Source of the DNA: Coleofasciculus sp. LEGE 07092 | Lineage (GTDB): Bacteria; Cyanobacteriota; Cyanobacteriia; Cyanobacteriales; Coleofasciculaceae | Direction of reading: 5' to 3' | Assembly (NCBI RefSeq): GCF_015207375.1 | Contig: NZ_JADEWY010000009.1 | Span: 17,624-81,623, forward strand | Length of the DNA: 64,000 nt | Notes under the pieces: model-generated | The model's input: the letters and a program-made list of their open reading frames with translations, nothing else | Databases searched by the model: none | Told to the model about the DNA's origin: nothing | Part shown: one piece after another, positions 7,728 through 16,919 of the stretch | Position numbering within the stretch: the stretch's first letter is position 1 | Layout of the letters: every line of letters starts with the position of its first letter | Made by a program: the position numbers and the translations under genes

Positions 7728-9125
7728 TTACGAAGGAACAATTTTCCTTTCTTTTTCGCCATTTTCGCCGTGGTAAACAACTCCGCAAATGGTAGACAAA
7801 AGTAACCACCCAATCGTGTTGACTCGCAAATCAAACAAGGTGACATCAACGGCATTGAATAAGATACAACCCCCAAAAGCGATCAGATAACTGAATAAAA
7901 TAACTCGGTCTTGATGAAGTCGAGATGACCAGTGGGCAACTAATAAAACCCCTTGAATCAATACCCAGCCAACTAAGCTAAAAAACAAGACTGTGGCTGG
8001 TATTCCTGTTTCAGCCGCAAGCATTAGCAGCAAATTGTGAGGATGACCCAGCCACAGGTTCATTTGCTGTTCGTAAAGCGGCGTAAAATTCCGTAAACCC
8101 CAACCCATCCAAGGACGCTGCTGGGTTAGAGACATGGCAAAGCGCCACTGAGTCACCCGCATCAACGCCACCGGACGGTCAGGATATAACTGGTCGGTCA
8201 GTCTTGCCCAAAAATAGGCGGGTACAATAACTCGTAGCCCTGTTCTTAGGGGTGGGGGACTAAACGCTGCCCCAAGTACAGCAGCCCCTGCCCCTGCAAC
8301 TCCTGCCACCAAACAGCGCCAGCCTTGGTAAAGGGCAAACGCTAGACTTGCAAAAATTGCTACTCCCCAAGCGTTACGAGAATTGGTTAAAACAAGGGCG
8401 ATCGCATTAATAATAACCGCTACTGTCAAAAACCCAAGTTTCCAGAAAAACCTCTGTCCCCTGACTGCTGAAACCAGCTCTACCCATAACCCCAGCCCCA
8501 AGCTAAAAACAATCACCAAATAAGCTGCCAGGATGTTAGCGTACATAAAAACAGACGCCATGCGACCTGGAGGGTTTCCCTGGGCTTCCAATACCCAACC
8601 CAAGACAGCTTGCCACTGCACTGGAGTCGTCCAGCCCCAAACCATCTGCCCAACGCCTAAAATAACTACGGGAATTGAAGAAATAACCAGAATCCAAGAA
8701 AGACGTCTTAGTTGCTGCGGGGTTTGCATGAGGACACTAAAGGCAGCAAACAAGACAAAGAAGGGAACGAAATTTGCCAAGCCTGGGAAAGCGTCTAAAG
8801 GCTTATCGGCAAAGCTGGATGCCACAATCAGCCAAAGACTCCAAATTGCGAATCCCCAGTTCAGGGGATAGCGGATAATCTGGCGATACCTTTGCCGCCA
8901 CACCCCGGCTAAACTCAAAAACAATGCCAAAGCTCCCAAAGTTGGCAGTAAGGGGAATATCAGCACCCCTATCTGAGCAACATTCCAAGGGATTTGTAAC
9001 CTTGGATTGGGATGCCAATCGAAAAGCTTTTGAATTTTTTTAGGGTAGCGGGGCATAGCCCATTTTGAATGCGTGAACTTTAACTTAACTCCTACTCCCC
9101 TATGCTTTAAACTGGCTCCCAACAT
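7728..9125 (-). CDS. O-antigen ligase family membrane protein
   Basis: Up to 465 residues with about ten hydrophobic helices and a conserved NPPGRMASVFMYANILAAYL segment. A large extracytoplasmic loop before the last helices contains PWMGWGLRNFTPLYE and GHPHNLLLMLAAETG, typical of the O-antigen ligase/polymerase (Wzy_C) family that transfers or polymerises glycans at the outer face of the membrane. The same family includes the IctB protein, but the match here is to the general family only. The longest frame starts at ATG 9125 and overlaps the upstream gene by 19 bases. A start at ATG 9056 (MPRYPKKIQ) is equally possible. Confidence 0.8.
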   Translation of the reverse strand: MLGASLKHRGVGVKLKFTHSKWAMPRYPKKIQKLFDWHPNPRLQIPWNVAQIGVLIFPLLPTLGALALFLSLAGVWRQRYRQIIRYPLNWGFAIWSLWLIVASSFADKPLDAFPGLANFVPFFVLFAAFSVLMQTPQQLRRLSWILVISSIPVVILGVGQMVWGWTTPVQWQAVLGWVLEAQGNPPGRMASVFMYANILAAYLVIVFSLGLGLWVELVSAVRGQRFFWKLGFLTVAVIINAIALVLTNSRNAWGVAIFASLAFALYQGWRCLVAGVAGAGAAVLGAAFSPPPLRTGLRVIVPAYFWARLTDQLYPDRPVALMRVTQWRFAMSLTQQRPWMGWGLRNFTPLYEQQMNLWLGHPHNLLLMLAAETGIPATVLFFSLVGWVLIQGVLLVAHWSSRLHQDRVILFSYLIAFGGCILFNAVDVTLFDLRVNTIGWLLLSTICGVVYHGENGEKERKIVPS

Positions 9126-9988
9126 TCACTGCGGGTGAGACGAATTTGCGCTAAGGCAAAGATAGTGGGAATAATGCGACCATAATTCGTGGCGATCGCT
9201 CGCCAGCCTATATCCGCAAAGAAATACCCCCATAATATCGGTCCCATAAAAGCAAATAGTGTTCGTGTCGCCCCATATCGTGCGGCGTTTACCGCCATGC
9301 CGCGCCGTGCTGCTTGTAGCGCCAATTGACCCTGAAACTGAGTCGCTGCGGCTGCACCGCCTCGAATCAAGGTTTCTTTGGCAACTTGATAGCGAGCAAA
9401 ATGGAAGGCAACCTGACGGGCAATTTGTTGCAGCAGGAACGGCTTCAACACAGAAGTCACCGCTAAGGCGGAACCCCCCTTAATCAACACATCCATGGGA
9501 TTGTGCTGAAGCTGAACAGGTAGAGGTTCCGAAGGTTTAACTTGTGCTAGCGATCGCTGCACTCGCACAGTCAGGGATTTCTGTTCTGAGACAGGCAAGC
9601 GCTTCCAAGCTCGACCTATCAAATTGAGAAATACTTCTGCCTCTAAATCGGTAGTTGTTAGCTGTTTCGAGTAAGGAATCTTTAGATAGCGACAAACTTG
9701 AATAAGAGCTTGTCGATAAGTAAACTCATGGGTGCGCCCTTGCAGTACAGTCATCCCATCTGCCGCCAAAAAGCGAAATCGCTGCTCTATGGCATCTAAC
9801 CAAGTTTGGCGGTCTTGACTTTGAACGTCAATAGGCTCAGGCGTTTGAACATAATCAAGGGGATTGAATCGACGACGGAATAAAATTTCCGTCAGTTGTT
9901 GCAACTCATCTTCAGTTGCTAATTCTAAGGCAGATCTCAGCTCATCCAAATTTTTTGCCCTCCACAACCCCAGATCCATCATTGTCAA
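9107..9988 (-). CDS. YaaW-like (UPF0174) family protein
   Basis: A 293-residue protein. The N-terminal third carries a YaaW-type opening (DELRSALELATEDELQQLTEI) and a helical domain. The C-terminal half is Ala/Gly-rich with predicted amphipathic or membrane-associated helices (GGSALAVTSVL; ARRGMAVNAARYGATRTLFAFMGPILWGYFFADIGWRAI). E. coli YaaW has no firm biochemical role. The gene overlaps the start of the O-antigen ligase-like gene, so the two are likely cotranscribed. It is divergent from the FAD oxidoreductase gene, with a spacer of only about 40 bases. Confidence 0.65.
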   Translation of the reverse strand: MTMMDLGLWRAKNLDELRSALELATEDELQQLTEILFRRRFNPLDYVQTPEPIDVQSQDRQTWLDAIEQRFRFLAADGMTVLQGRTHEFTYRQALIQVCRYLKIPYSKQLTTTDLEAEVFLNLIGRAWKRLPVSEQKSLTVRVQRSLAQVKPSEPLPVQLQHNPMDVLIKGGSALAVTSVLKPFLLQQIARQVAFHFARYQVAKETLIRGGAAAATQFQGQLALQAARRGMAVNAARYGATRTLFAFMGPILWGYFFADIGWRAIATNYGRIIPTIFALAQIRLTRSECWEPV

Positions 9989-10030
9989 CTATTCTACTTC
10001 TAGAATTCAACTCCAACAGGAACATCTATC

Positions 10031-11125
10031 GTGTTTGATGTCACTATTATCGGTGCGGGGCTTGCCGGACTCACCTGCGCTCAACAACTCCACCAAGCTG
10101 GCTATCGGGTTGTCGTGTTAGAAAAATCCCGTGGTGTAGGGGGACGAATGGCAACACGACGCCTTGACAATACCTGCGCCGATCATGGAATACCGGCAGT
10201 AGAGGCACGGGGAAAACTGCTACAACAACTAATCGAACAGTTGAGCGATCGCGGCATCCTCCAACTCTGGACAGATACCGTTAATGAATTTCCTACTCCA
10301 CACTCATCCGTTACATCCGTTACTCAATCCCCTGCCAAATTCCCCCGGTACGCAGCACCAATGGGAATCACTGCCGTTGCTAAATTTCTGTCTACGGGTT
10401 TGGACATTCGGCTCAATCAACGAGTAGAAGAAATTACCGCAACCAAGGAACAAAACTGGCACCTTACCTGTGACTCACCTGATGAACTGACGACTAAGGC
10501 ACTCGTCATTGCCATCCCCGCCCCCCAAGCTCTAATGCTACTGACACCCTTAGCTGAAACAGGTTTATCAGCAGACTTTCTTAATAGCTTGCATTCTGTA
10601 AAGTTTAACCCCTGCCTTAGTGCGATCGCAGGTTATCCTGTCCAACATCAGCACGATCTAGAATCATTGAAATTAAGCTGGAAATCCTTGACCATTCTCC
10701 AAGATACCGATTTAGCGTGGATTGGCATCGATAGCAGCAAACGCCCTCATGCACCATCACCCGTCTTCGTCTTGCACAGTACAGCCGCATTTGCCCAGCG
10801 TTACTTAGATACCACGGATTTAAAGCCCGCTGGACAACAGATGGTATCCCGTGCTGCACAGTTGCTATTTCCTTGGCTCGAAACCCCTGATTGGTTACAA
10901 GTTCATCGGTGGCGCTATGCCTTTCCCAAAACCCCTCTTAATCACAACTGCCTTGCGACTACAGCCCCCTTGCCTCTAGTTTGCTGTGGAGACTGGTGCG
11001 GGGGCAATCTAATCGAAAGTGCAATGAACTCCGGTTTAGCAGGGGCTGTCCAAGTCAATAGTCAGTTACAACAATTATCTCTGCCAAGGGAATATTTTTG
11101 GGAGGTATTTTCGTCTAGGGAGTAG
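10031..11125 (+). CDS. NAD(P)/FAD-dependent oxidoreductase, renalase-like
   Basis: A 364-residue protein starting at GTG. The N-terminus is a Rossmann FAD site, DVTIIGAGLAGLTCAQQL, with the acidic end of strand two at VVLEKSRGVGGRMATRR, which together are the signature of renalase-like amine oxidases (COG3380). A C-terminal FAD motif CCGDWCGGNLIESAMNSG closes the fold. The substrate is unknown. Plant and cyanobacterial relatives are generally annotated as FAD oxidoreductases. The last two codons and the stop are supplied by a tandem heptamer repeat (TAGGGAG), so the original C-terminus may have been altered by repeat growth. Confidence 0.85.
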   Translation: MFDVTIIGAGLAGLTCAQQLHQAGYRVVVLEKSRGVGGRMATRRLDNTCADHGIPAVEARGKLLQQLIEQLSDRGILQLWTDTVNEFPTPHSSVTSVTQSPAKFPRYAAPMGITAVAKFLSTGLDIRLNQRVEEITATKEQNWHLTCDSPDELTTKALVIAIPAPQALMLLTPLAETGLSADFLNSLHSVKFNPCLSAIAGYPVQHQHDLESLKLSWKSLTILQDTDLAWIGIDSSKRPHAPSPVFVLHSTAAFAQRYLDTTDLKPAGQQMVSRAAQLLFPWLETPDWLQVHRWRYAFPKTPLNHNCLATTAPLPLVCCGDWCGGNLIESAMNSGLAGAVQVNSQLQQLSLPREYFWEVFSSRE

Positions 11126-11164
11126 GGAGTAGGGAGTAGGGAGTAGGGAGTAGGGAGTAGGGAA
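11116..11164. repeat. Short tandem repeat, TAGGGAG heptamer x7
   Basis: Six perfect copies of TAGGGAG (11116-11157) are followed by one imperfect copy, TAGGGAA. Heptameric STRR sequences are typical of filamentous cyanobacteria. The array overlaps the end of the oxidoreductase gene. The rest of the spacer to 11437 is AT-rich with a short direct repeat of CATAGTTAATAGCTCATAGC type; I see no gene in it. Confidence 0.9.
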
Positions 11165-11437
11165 CTCTGGCAGGAGAAAAGTTCATAAAAATTTAACCCA
11201 ATTATTGCATTCTTCATTGAAGATTTACGAAGAATATTGGAAAGAAGGATTAAATTTAAAAGTAGTAAAAGGCAAGGTCAGTAAATTTACACAATCAGAG
11301 CGGGTGCTACAAAACTTCATAGTTAATAGCTCATAGCTATGAACCATGAACCCTTAACGTCTGAATCTCCTACGCTTTTAGATAAGTAAAAAGACTCAAG
11401 ACCGAGGCTGATAATTTTCCTAGGGAACTACCAAATC

Positions 11438-12364
11438 ATGACCAGCTCGATCCTCAAGAAATACATTGTTACCCCCCTTGTACTCTCCGGAGCCGTTTTC
11501 GCTGCCCTAACCCTACCTCTCAATAAGTTTGGCTCCAAACCAATCGTTATCCAAATGCAAGGGGAGCCACTTGCTTTCGGTCAAGTAGAGGAGTTTGCCC
11601 CCCTCTACCTGGGAGTAACGGGTATGTTGAGCGCAGGTGTGGGTGTTGTAAGCGTGGCACTAGCGGGATGGCAAGAATCTTCTCGCAAATCGGCTGAGAC
11701 GCAGAAGAAAATATCACGTTTGATGGAAAATATCCAGGACAAGCAACAACTCCTGGAGTCACTCAAACAATCGCAAGCCGAGTTAAATACCTCCAGTTCA
11801 GAGCGATCGCTTGATGAGGAAATTGCCCATCAAAACACTCTAGAATCCCAACCTAGTCATTTCACAAACCCGGTTTCTGTTGCGGAAAACACAGAAATGC
11901 CACTGACGCAACAGCAAGATATCGAATTTTTCCGGACTATGGCAGAAGAGTTGCTCGAGGCTACAACCGTCAACCCAGAAAATTATACTCAATTGCAGTC
12001 ACCTCTAGTAGTGAACTCGGAAGACAAGGAGAATGAGGAAGTCATTGTTCCCTTGCATGAGAGTAAAGTAGTGCGACTCAATTCAGTCACATCACCTCAG
12101 GTGCAAGCGATCGCTGCCAAGTTTGCCTCAGCTCAAACCTTCTTCGGTTATACTCAGACGAAGAATTCAGCCCAGTCATTATCTGTGAGTGCGTCTTCAG
12201 TCCCAACCGTGGAGGTTGAACAAATTGATGGTCAACTCGAACAACTAATGGAGCGCATTACCTTCATGCGAACAGCTCTGCACTCTGCACCCCAGCCCGT
12301 CGCTTCCATCATTCAACCAAACAACGACTCGCCTCCCAACTTTGCGGTAATCAGCAAGAATTGA
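11438..12364 (+). CDS. Conserved cyanobacterial membrane protein with coiled coil
   Basis: A 308-residue protein. One hydrophobic segment is at ~11-28 (VTPLVLSGAVFAALTLPL) and a second at ~55-76 (LGVTGMLSAGVGVVSVALAG). A charged coiled-coil (SRKSAETQKKISRLMENIQD... QQLLESLKQSQAEL) comes next and then a long polar, probably disordered, tail. I recall similar membrane-anchored proteins in cyanobacteria but no function. It is convergent with the CCA-adding enzyme gene, and the two coding regions overlap by 14 bases at their 3' ends. Confidence 0.6.
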   Translation: MTSSILKKYIVTPLVLSGAVFAALTLPLNKFGSKPIVIQMQGEPLAFGQVEEFAPLYLGVTGMLSAGVGVVSVALAGWQESSRKSAETQKKISRLMENIQDKQQLLESLKQSQAELNTSSSERSLDEEIAHQNTLESQPSHFTNPVSVAENTEMPLTQQQDIEFFRTMAEELLEATTVNPENYTQLQSPLVVNSEDKENEEVIVPLHESKVVRLNSVTSPQVQAIAAKFASAQTFFGYTQTKNSAQSLSVSASSVPTVEVEQIDGQLEQLMERITFMRTALHSAPQPVASIIQPNNDSPPNFAVISKN

Positions 12365-13601
12365 TAAGCTGCGCGGCAAATTGTAAGGCGTCTTCGTAAC
12401 TGGAAACTTTCCCCTCAATTCTGGCTAGCTGAACTTCAGTCAGTAAGGTTCCGATTGTGGGACTGGGGCGCAAATTCAGGGCTTGCATCAAATCCTTACC
12501 AGTCACTAAGGGTGTGGGATGGGCAACTTGGTCATCCGGTGTGAGATAACGGTTTATCAGAGGGGCGATTTCATCTACAGGCGTTCCCTCTGCCACTGCC
12601 AAAACTGCCAAAGCTGGAAAAACTGAACCCACGTTTTGAAAGAAAAAATACTGATCTCGCAGGGGCATCTGAGATGATGGGTGAGACAGTAGCTGGGGCA
12701 AGTAGTGAAGTGTAATAACAACAGCTCGAACCTCAGCGCGACTGTACTTTAAACGCCACAGGAGTTCTTGTGCAGCTTCTGGTACGGATGGCAACAGATT
12801 GGCTAATTTTGCCAGACTGAGTAAGGATGACGATTTACCACTAACGGCAGTTTTCAGTTCTCTGCCTAATTCAGTCCTGTTTTCTGTCAGCATTTCTGCG
12901 GCTTGCTCAACGGTTGCCAATTGCCTCACACCTGGTTCTGTGGCATCAGGAAGCCAGGTTTGCAATACGTTATCGTCCCAAGCGGCTATAAGCCAGGGTG
13001 TGCCTTGAGGAGACTTGAGGAGATAGTTCAATTCAACTTGCACCCGTTCGGCAGCGACTTGTGCCAGTAAGGGGGCTAGCTGGCAAATCGTTGATCGCGT
13101 TGTCGGTTCGATGGTGAAACCGAGTTGGGCAGCTTGTCGGTAAGCTCGCAGCAAGCGTAAGGGGTCATCTTGCAGGTTTTTGGCGGATACCATGCGGATG
13201 ACTTTTGCTTGGCAATCGGCTACACCTTGTAGGGGGTCGATGATTTGGTTGGTGTGAGGGTTGTATGCGATCGCATTAATCGTAAAATCTCGGCGATGCA
13301 AGTCCGTCTCTAAGCTATCTCCTTCCTGTTGAGCCACATCCACCGTTGCCCCTTCAAAAACGACTCTAGCAATTTGTCGCTGGGCATCGAGTACTACAAA
13401 CCCAGCATTGTAGTATTTGGCTAGGTTTCGCGCTATCTTTACAGCCTCTGCTGGCACGACGAAATCTAAGTCGAGGTACTCTGCACGTCTAGAAAGCAAC
13501 GCATCTCGCACAGCACCGCCAACTAAGCAAGCTTGGGATGGCAATTGCTCCAAGCTAAAGGGTAAAGTTTGAGGAGAGAGAACACGGAAGTGAAGAGTCA
13601 T
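12351..13601 (-). CDS. cca: CCA tRNA nucleotidyltransferase / poly(A) polymerase family
   Basis: A 416-residue class II nucleotidyltransferase. It shows the helical-turn motif LVGGAVRDALL (~27-37), the catalytic DLDFVV (Asp-x-Asp, ~46-51), the RRDFTINAIAYN motif, and the neck motif DDPLRLLRAYRQAAQLGF with its B/C-motif arginines. It adds or repairs the 3' CCA of tRNA. In some cyanobacteria the work is shared by CC- and A-adding enzymes, and the sequence alone does not settle which activity this one has. The 3' end overlaps the membrane protein gene on the other strand. Confidence 0.88.
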   Translation of the reverse strand: MTLHFRVLSPQTLPFSLEQLPSQACLVGGAVRDALLSRRAEYLDLDFVVPAEAVKIARNLAKYYNAGFVVLDAQRQIARVVFEGATVDVAQQEGDSLETDLHRRDFTINAIAYNPHTNQIIDPLQGVADCQAKVIRMVSAKNLQDDPLRLLRAYRQAAQLGFTIEPTTRSTICQLAPLLAQVAAERVQVELNYLLKSPQGTPWLIAAWDDNVLQTWLPDATEPGVRQLATVEQAAEMLTENRTELGRELKTAVSGKSSSLLSLAKLANLLPSVPEAAQELLWRLKYSRAEVRAVVITLHYLPQLLSHPSSQMPLRDQYFFFQNVGSVFPALAVLAVAEGTPVDEIAPLINRYLTPDDQVAHPTPLVTGKDLMQALNLRPSPTIGTLLTEVQLARIEGKVSSYEDALQFAAQLINSC

Positions 13602-13704
13602 GGATCAGGTGTACGGTGTCAGGTTATATAGCCGAACTCATTTGCCTACACTACACCCTACACCCCATACCCTTTTCCTACTGAGATGTATTGCACTCAA
13701 CCCA

Positions 13705-13730
13705 TAGAGACGCGACCTATTCCGTCTCTA
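13705..13730. repeat. GTAGAGACG-type inverted repeat, copy 1
   Basis: TAGAGACG (13705-13712) and CGTCTCTA (13723-13730) form an 8 bp stem. This is the core of a dispersed palindromic repeat widespread in cyanobacteria. A second copy lies on the other side of ycf34. Confidence 0.6.
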
Positions 13731-13814
13731 CTTCATTACAAAAATCAACCTAAATACGGGTCAATTTCTGCCTTGCCTGAGCTAGGCTAACAAAAAGGAC
13801 TTGGAGTTTGTGCA

Positions 13815-14063
13815 ATGTGTATTTGCGTTAACTGCCACTATGTAGATCGCTGTACCACCTATCATGCTGTGGAAACGCAGCATGAGGTGCCGCATTTAAC
13901 TGAAAACCCCAATTTTGAAGCCATTGAACCTACGATTAACGTCAATATTCGTCCTCAGGAAGATTTTGTGGAGATGGAATGGGATGTTGTTGGTTGTGAA
14001 AGCTTCAAAGAGGAACTTGGGAAATGGGTGAAATTGCGTCCGGGTGAGCTAGTGCCGACGTGA
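13815..14063 (+). CDS. ycf34: Ycf34 family protein
   Basis: An 82-residue protein beginning MCICVNCHYVDRCTTYHAVE, the signature N-terminus of Ycf34 with its cysteines at positions 2, 4, 7 and 13. The Synechocystis homologue binds an iron-sulfur cluster and influences photosynthetic electron transport. It is found only in cyanobacteria and some algal plastids, which supports the taxonomic call. ATG follows GGACTTGGAGTTTGTGCA, a moderate ribosome site. It is flanked on both sides by GTAGAGACG-type palindromes, and the downstream one could serve as its terminator. Confidence 0.92.
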   Translation: MCICVNCHYVDRCTTYHAVETQHEVPHLTENPNFEAIEPTINVNIRPQEDFVEMEWDVVGCESFKEELGKWVKLRPGELVPT

Positions 14064-14075
14064 TGGAAGAATTGA

Positions 14076-14103
14076 GTAGAGGCGCGGTATAGTGCGTCTC
14101 TAC
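14076..14103. repeat. GTAGAGACG-type inverted repeat, copy 2
   Basis: GTAGAGGCGC (14076-14085) pairs with GCGTCTCTAC (14094-14103) with one G-T pair. It is the same family as the element at 13705 and may act as the ycf34 terminator. Confidence 0.6.
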
Positions 14104-14241
14104 ACCTGACCAAAGATAATACAGGAGTTTAGGAATTCAGAAGAATTAATGAATTCTTTGTCCCATCCTGTTCATTGACAGACTTTGATTGATTGCGCCA
14201 AGATTGTGATCAGAAATAAATTTTTGTAAAGGCTTGACTGG

Positions 14242-14895
14242 ATGTCTTTTGAGCTTCTATCACTGGAGACGATCCAGGAACTGGCAAGACAATACGGCTA
14301 CTGGGCTGTTTTCTTTGGGATTGCTTTAGAAAATACTGGAGTTCCTTTACCAGGAGAAACGATTACCTTAGTGGGTGGTTTTCTTGCAGGTAGCGGCGAA
14401 CTGAATTATTGGTTGGTGCTAGGTAGTGCCATTACTGGAGCAGCACTCGGTGATAATTTTGGCTACTGGATCGGTAGAATCGGAGGTTTACCCTTTTTAA
14501 TGCGAGCGGGACGCTTGTTTCGCATCTCGGAAACCCAACTAACAGAAGCTAAACGGCAATTTAGTGAGAATGCGGCGAGAGCTGTATTTTTTGGGCGCTT
14601 TGTTGCACTGCTGCGAATTTTTGCCGGACCGATGGCAGGTATTGCTGAGATGCCCTACCTCCAGTTTTTAGCCTGCAATTTTGCGGGTGCTACCCTTTGG
14701 GCATCGGTGATGGTGAGTATCGCCTTTTTTGTCGGACGCATCGTCCCTGTAGAAATATTAATCTCTCGGATAACTCAGTTTGGAATTGTGGCGTTGTTGC
14801 TGGTGATTGCCTGGATTGCGATTCGCCCATGGTTGGAGTCTCGTAAAGTTAAGCAGTCATCGGTGAGCGATCACCCTTCTGCATCAGGGGAGTAG
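14242..14895 (+). CDS. DedA family (VTT domain) membrane protein
   Basis: A 217-residue integral membrane protein with the DedA hallmarks: FFGIALENTGVPLPGETITLVGGFLAG near the N-terminus (Glu and Pro-Gly-Glu motif), GDNFGYWIGRIGG, and a FFGRFVALLRIFAGPMAGIA segment with the essential arginines. DedA proteins act as lipid scramblases or carrier recyclers, such as for undecaprenyl phosphate, and support proton-motive-force homeostasis. It is encoded alone. An 11 bp inverted repeat about 50 bases past the stop may end its transcript. Confidence 0.9.
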   Translation: MSFELLSLETIQELARQYGYWAVFFGIALENTGVPLPGETITLVGGFLAGSGELNYWLVLGSAITGAALGDNFGYWIGRIGGLPFLMRAGRLFRISETQLTEAKRQFSENAARAVFFGRFVALLRIFAGPMAGIAEMPYLQFLACNFAGATLWASVMVSIAFFVGRIVPVEILISRITQFGIVALLLVIAWIAIRPWLESRKVKQSSVSDHPSASGE

Positions 14896-14947
14896 ATTAA
14901 AACTTCATAGGGGAAAAAGGAAAGGAGAAAATTAATTCTACCTTTCT

Positions 14948-14986
14948 TTTTTTGCATACCCAAATTGTATAAGATTATGCAAAAAA
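14948..14986. terminator. Inverted repeat past dedA
   Basis: TTTTTTGCATA (14948-14958) and TATGCAAAAAA (14976-14986) are perfect 11-base inverted repeats around a 17-base loop. The remainder of the 387-base spacer to 15282 is AT-rich and carries a second small palindrome (ATACAAT/ATTGTAT near 15066). I see no gene there. Confidence 0.45.
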
Positions 14987-15282
14987 TGCTCTATTCTTTC
15001 CAGGTGTAAACCTCATTCTCTATAGATTTATTTATTGCTGATATCATTGATGCATCTGTACCCCAATACAATGGTTAATTGTATCTATTTACACCAATTA
15101 AAATGTCTACAATTTGTATAGGATTAAGACAAGTCTGAAATCCTAGTGACGACTCCAAACACCAAGTGGGGCTTTCCGCGAAGAAAGCGAACAATAAAGA
15201 TAGAAATTTTTAGGTCGAGTTGCCGAGCCAGGAGCATCAGTCATTGGTCATTGATTCAGCAAGAGTGCTGCTGAGGAGTTTT

Positions 15283-16728
15283 ATGGTTCAAGCCTATATT
15301 GAAAACTTGCAAGAAATTGAGACAACCCGAGAAATCAATGCCGCTGTAATTAACGTCAGTGGTCGGCAGCGTATGCTATCGCAACGTATAGCGCTATTCT
15401 GTTTCAGGTTTGTGTGTTCTCAAGACCAAGCTGAACGGCAAATCTGGCGTACTCGTTTAATTGATACCGTCAATTTGATGGAAACGTGCCATGAGGGACT
15501 AATTTTCGGTAACTCCAGCATGAACCTACCAGGGATCACCTCTGAAGTTATTCGTAAAATGTATTTTGAACGACCGTTGAAGGTCGATCGAAAGGTACGC
15601 CAGTACATTGCCTATGTGCGAAGTTTAATTCAAGTCTCTGAGGTTGAACTCACTTCAGAGAATCCCTATTTTTGCTATATTTTAAAGGCAGCCTCTCATG
15701 ACTTACTAGAGGTTTTAGATGCGGTAGTTAGTCAGTATGAGAAAGAGAGTAATGCTCAATTACTAGCACTCTACGAAGAGCAAGAAGAACTGTATGAAAA
15801 AATTACCAAAACAACAGCATTTGCTCAATCTCAAGCTCAACAGTTAGAAAAATTACTCATTGAACTACAACAGAGTCACTTACAAGTCATCCATACTGAA
15901 AAAATGTCGAGTCTTGGTCAGTTGGTGGCAGGGATTGCTCATGAAATTAACAATCCCGTCAATTTTATTTGTTCGAGTTTAATTTTTGCTCACCAGTACG
16001 CCCGAGACTTGCTGAAGCTCTTGCAACTCTATACTCAAGACTCTCCCTCACTCCTGCCAGAACTTCAAGCCGAAGCGGAGGCGATAGAACTTGATTATTT
16101 GATTCACGACTTTCCTAAACTTTTGGACTCGATGCAAGTAGCAGCGGATCGTATTTTCAATATCGGCAGGACGATTAAGAATTTTTCTCGTGTTGACGAA
16201 GCTGAAATGAGTCTTGCAAATCTACACGACGGCATTGATAGTACGCTGGTTATCTTACAGCATCGGCTCAAGCCTAATGGTGAGTTTACAGGCGTTGAAG
16301 TGGTTAAAGAGTATGGCGAATTGCCCTTAGTTGAGTGTTATGCTGGACAGCTTAATCAGGTGTTTATGAATCTTTTAAGTAACGCCATTGATGTTTTGGA
16401 AACTCAATCAGAGCCACGGATTATTAAAATTAGCACAGACCTTAAACAGTCTCAAGTCGTTGTCCAGATTGCCGATAACGGACCGGGTATCAGTCCAGAG
16501 GTGAAAAATAGAATTTTTGACCCGTTTTTTACAACTAAACCCATCGGCAAAGGTACGGGTTTGGGATTATCAATCAGCCACAAAATTGTGGAAGAAAAGC
16601 ATGGGGGAGTACTGAGTTGTGTGTCACAACCGGGACAGGGAACGGAGTTTTGGATCGAACTGCCGATTCAGAAGGCAAGTTCACGAAGCACGATGGTGAG
16701 TGCGGTTGCTCAAAAGGGTAATGGGTGA
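15283..16728 (+). CDS. Sensor histidine kinase with PilJ/NarX-type N-terminal domain
   Basis: A 481-residue protein from ATG 15283, chosen because CTGAGGAG lies at the right distance upstream. Residues ~20-140 contain INAAVINVSGRQRMLSQRIAL, the type IV pili/NarX sensor motif, without flanking membrane helices, so it looks cytoplasmic. A coiled coil (~165-205) leads to the dimerisation helix with the phospho-acceptor His in GIAHEINNPVNF. The ATPase domain has an N box (NQVFMNLLSNAID), G1 (DNGPGI), an F box (FDPFFTTK) and G2 (GTGLGLSI). No response regulator is adjacent, so its partner is elsewhere. The next genes are Ser/Thr kinases. Confidence 0.88.
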   Translation: MVQAYIENLQEIETTREINAAVINVSGRQRMLSQRIALFCFRFVCSQDQAERQIWRTRLIDTVNLMETCHEGLIFGNSSMNLPGITSEVIRKMYFERPLKVDRKVRQYIAYVRSLIQVSEVELTSENPYFCYILKAASHDLLEVLDAVVSQYEKESNAQLLALYEEQEELYEKITKTTAFAQSQAQQLEKLLIELQQSHLQVIHTEKMSSLGQLVAGIAHEINNPVNFICSSLIFAHQYARDLLKLLQLYTQDSPSLLPELQAEAEAIELDYLIHDFPKLLDSMQVAADRIFNIGRTIKNFSRVDEAEMSLANLHDGIDSTLVILQHRLKPNGEFTGVEVVKEYGELPLVECYAGQLNQVFMNLLSNAIDVLETQSEPRIIKISTDLKQSQVVVQIADNGPGISPEVKNRIFDPFFTTKPIGKGTGLGLSISHKIVEEKHGGVLSCVSQPGQGTEFWIELPIQKASSRSTMVSAVAQKGNG

Positions 16729-16919
16729 GCCAGGAACTTGAGTTTGTGGTGATTGTAGCTTCCTATTGTGCAAGAGAAATAGACACTGAGCCTTGGCAAT
16801 AGCGAAAGTTTTGTGATGTATTGGATTCAGGAACTATGCCGGGGGTGTATCTAGGTAGGAAGGAAAAACGGCACAGTTGCGATCGCCTAATCGGGAACTT
16901 TGCAAACTGGGGAAGCTTT

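Noticed and set aside
11116..11164. CRISPR array
   Set aside because: The unit is a 7-base tandem repeat with no spacers; no array with spaced repeats was seen anywhere in the window.
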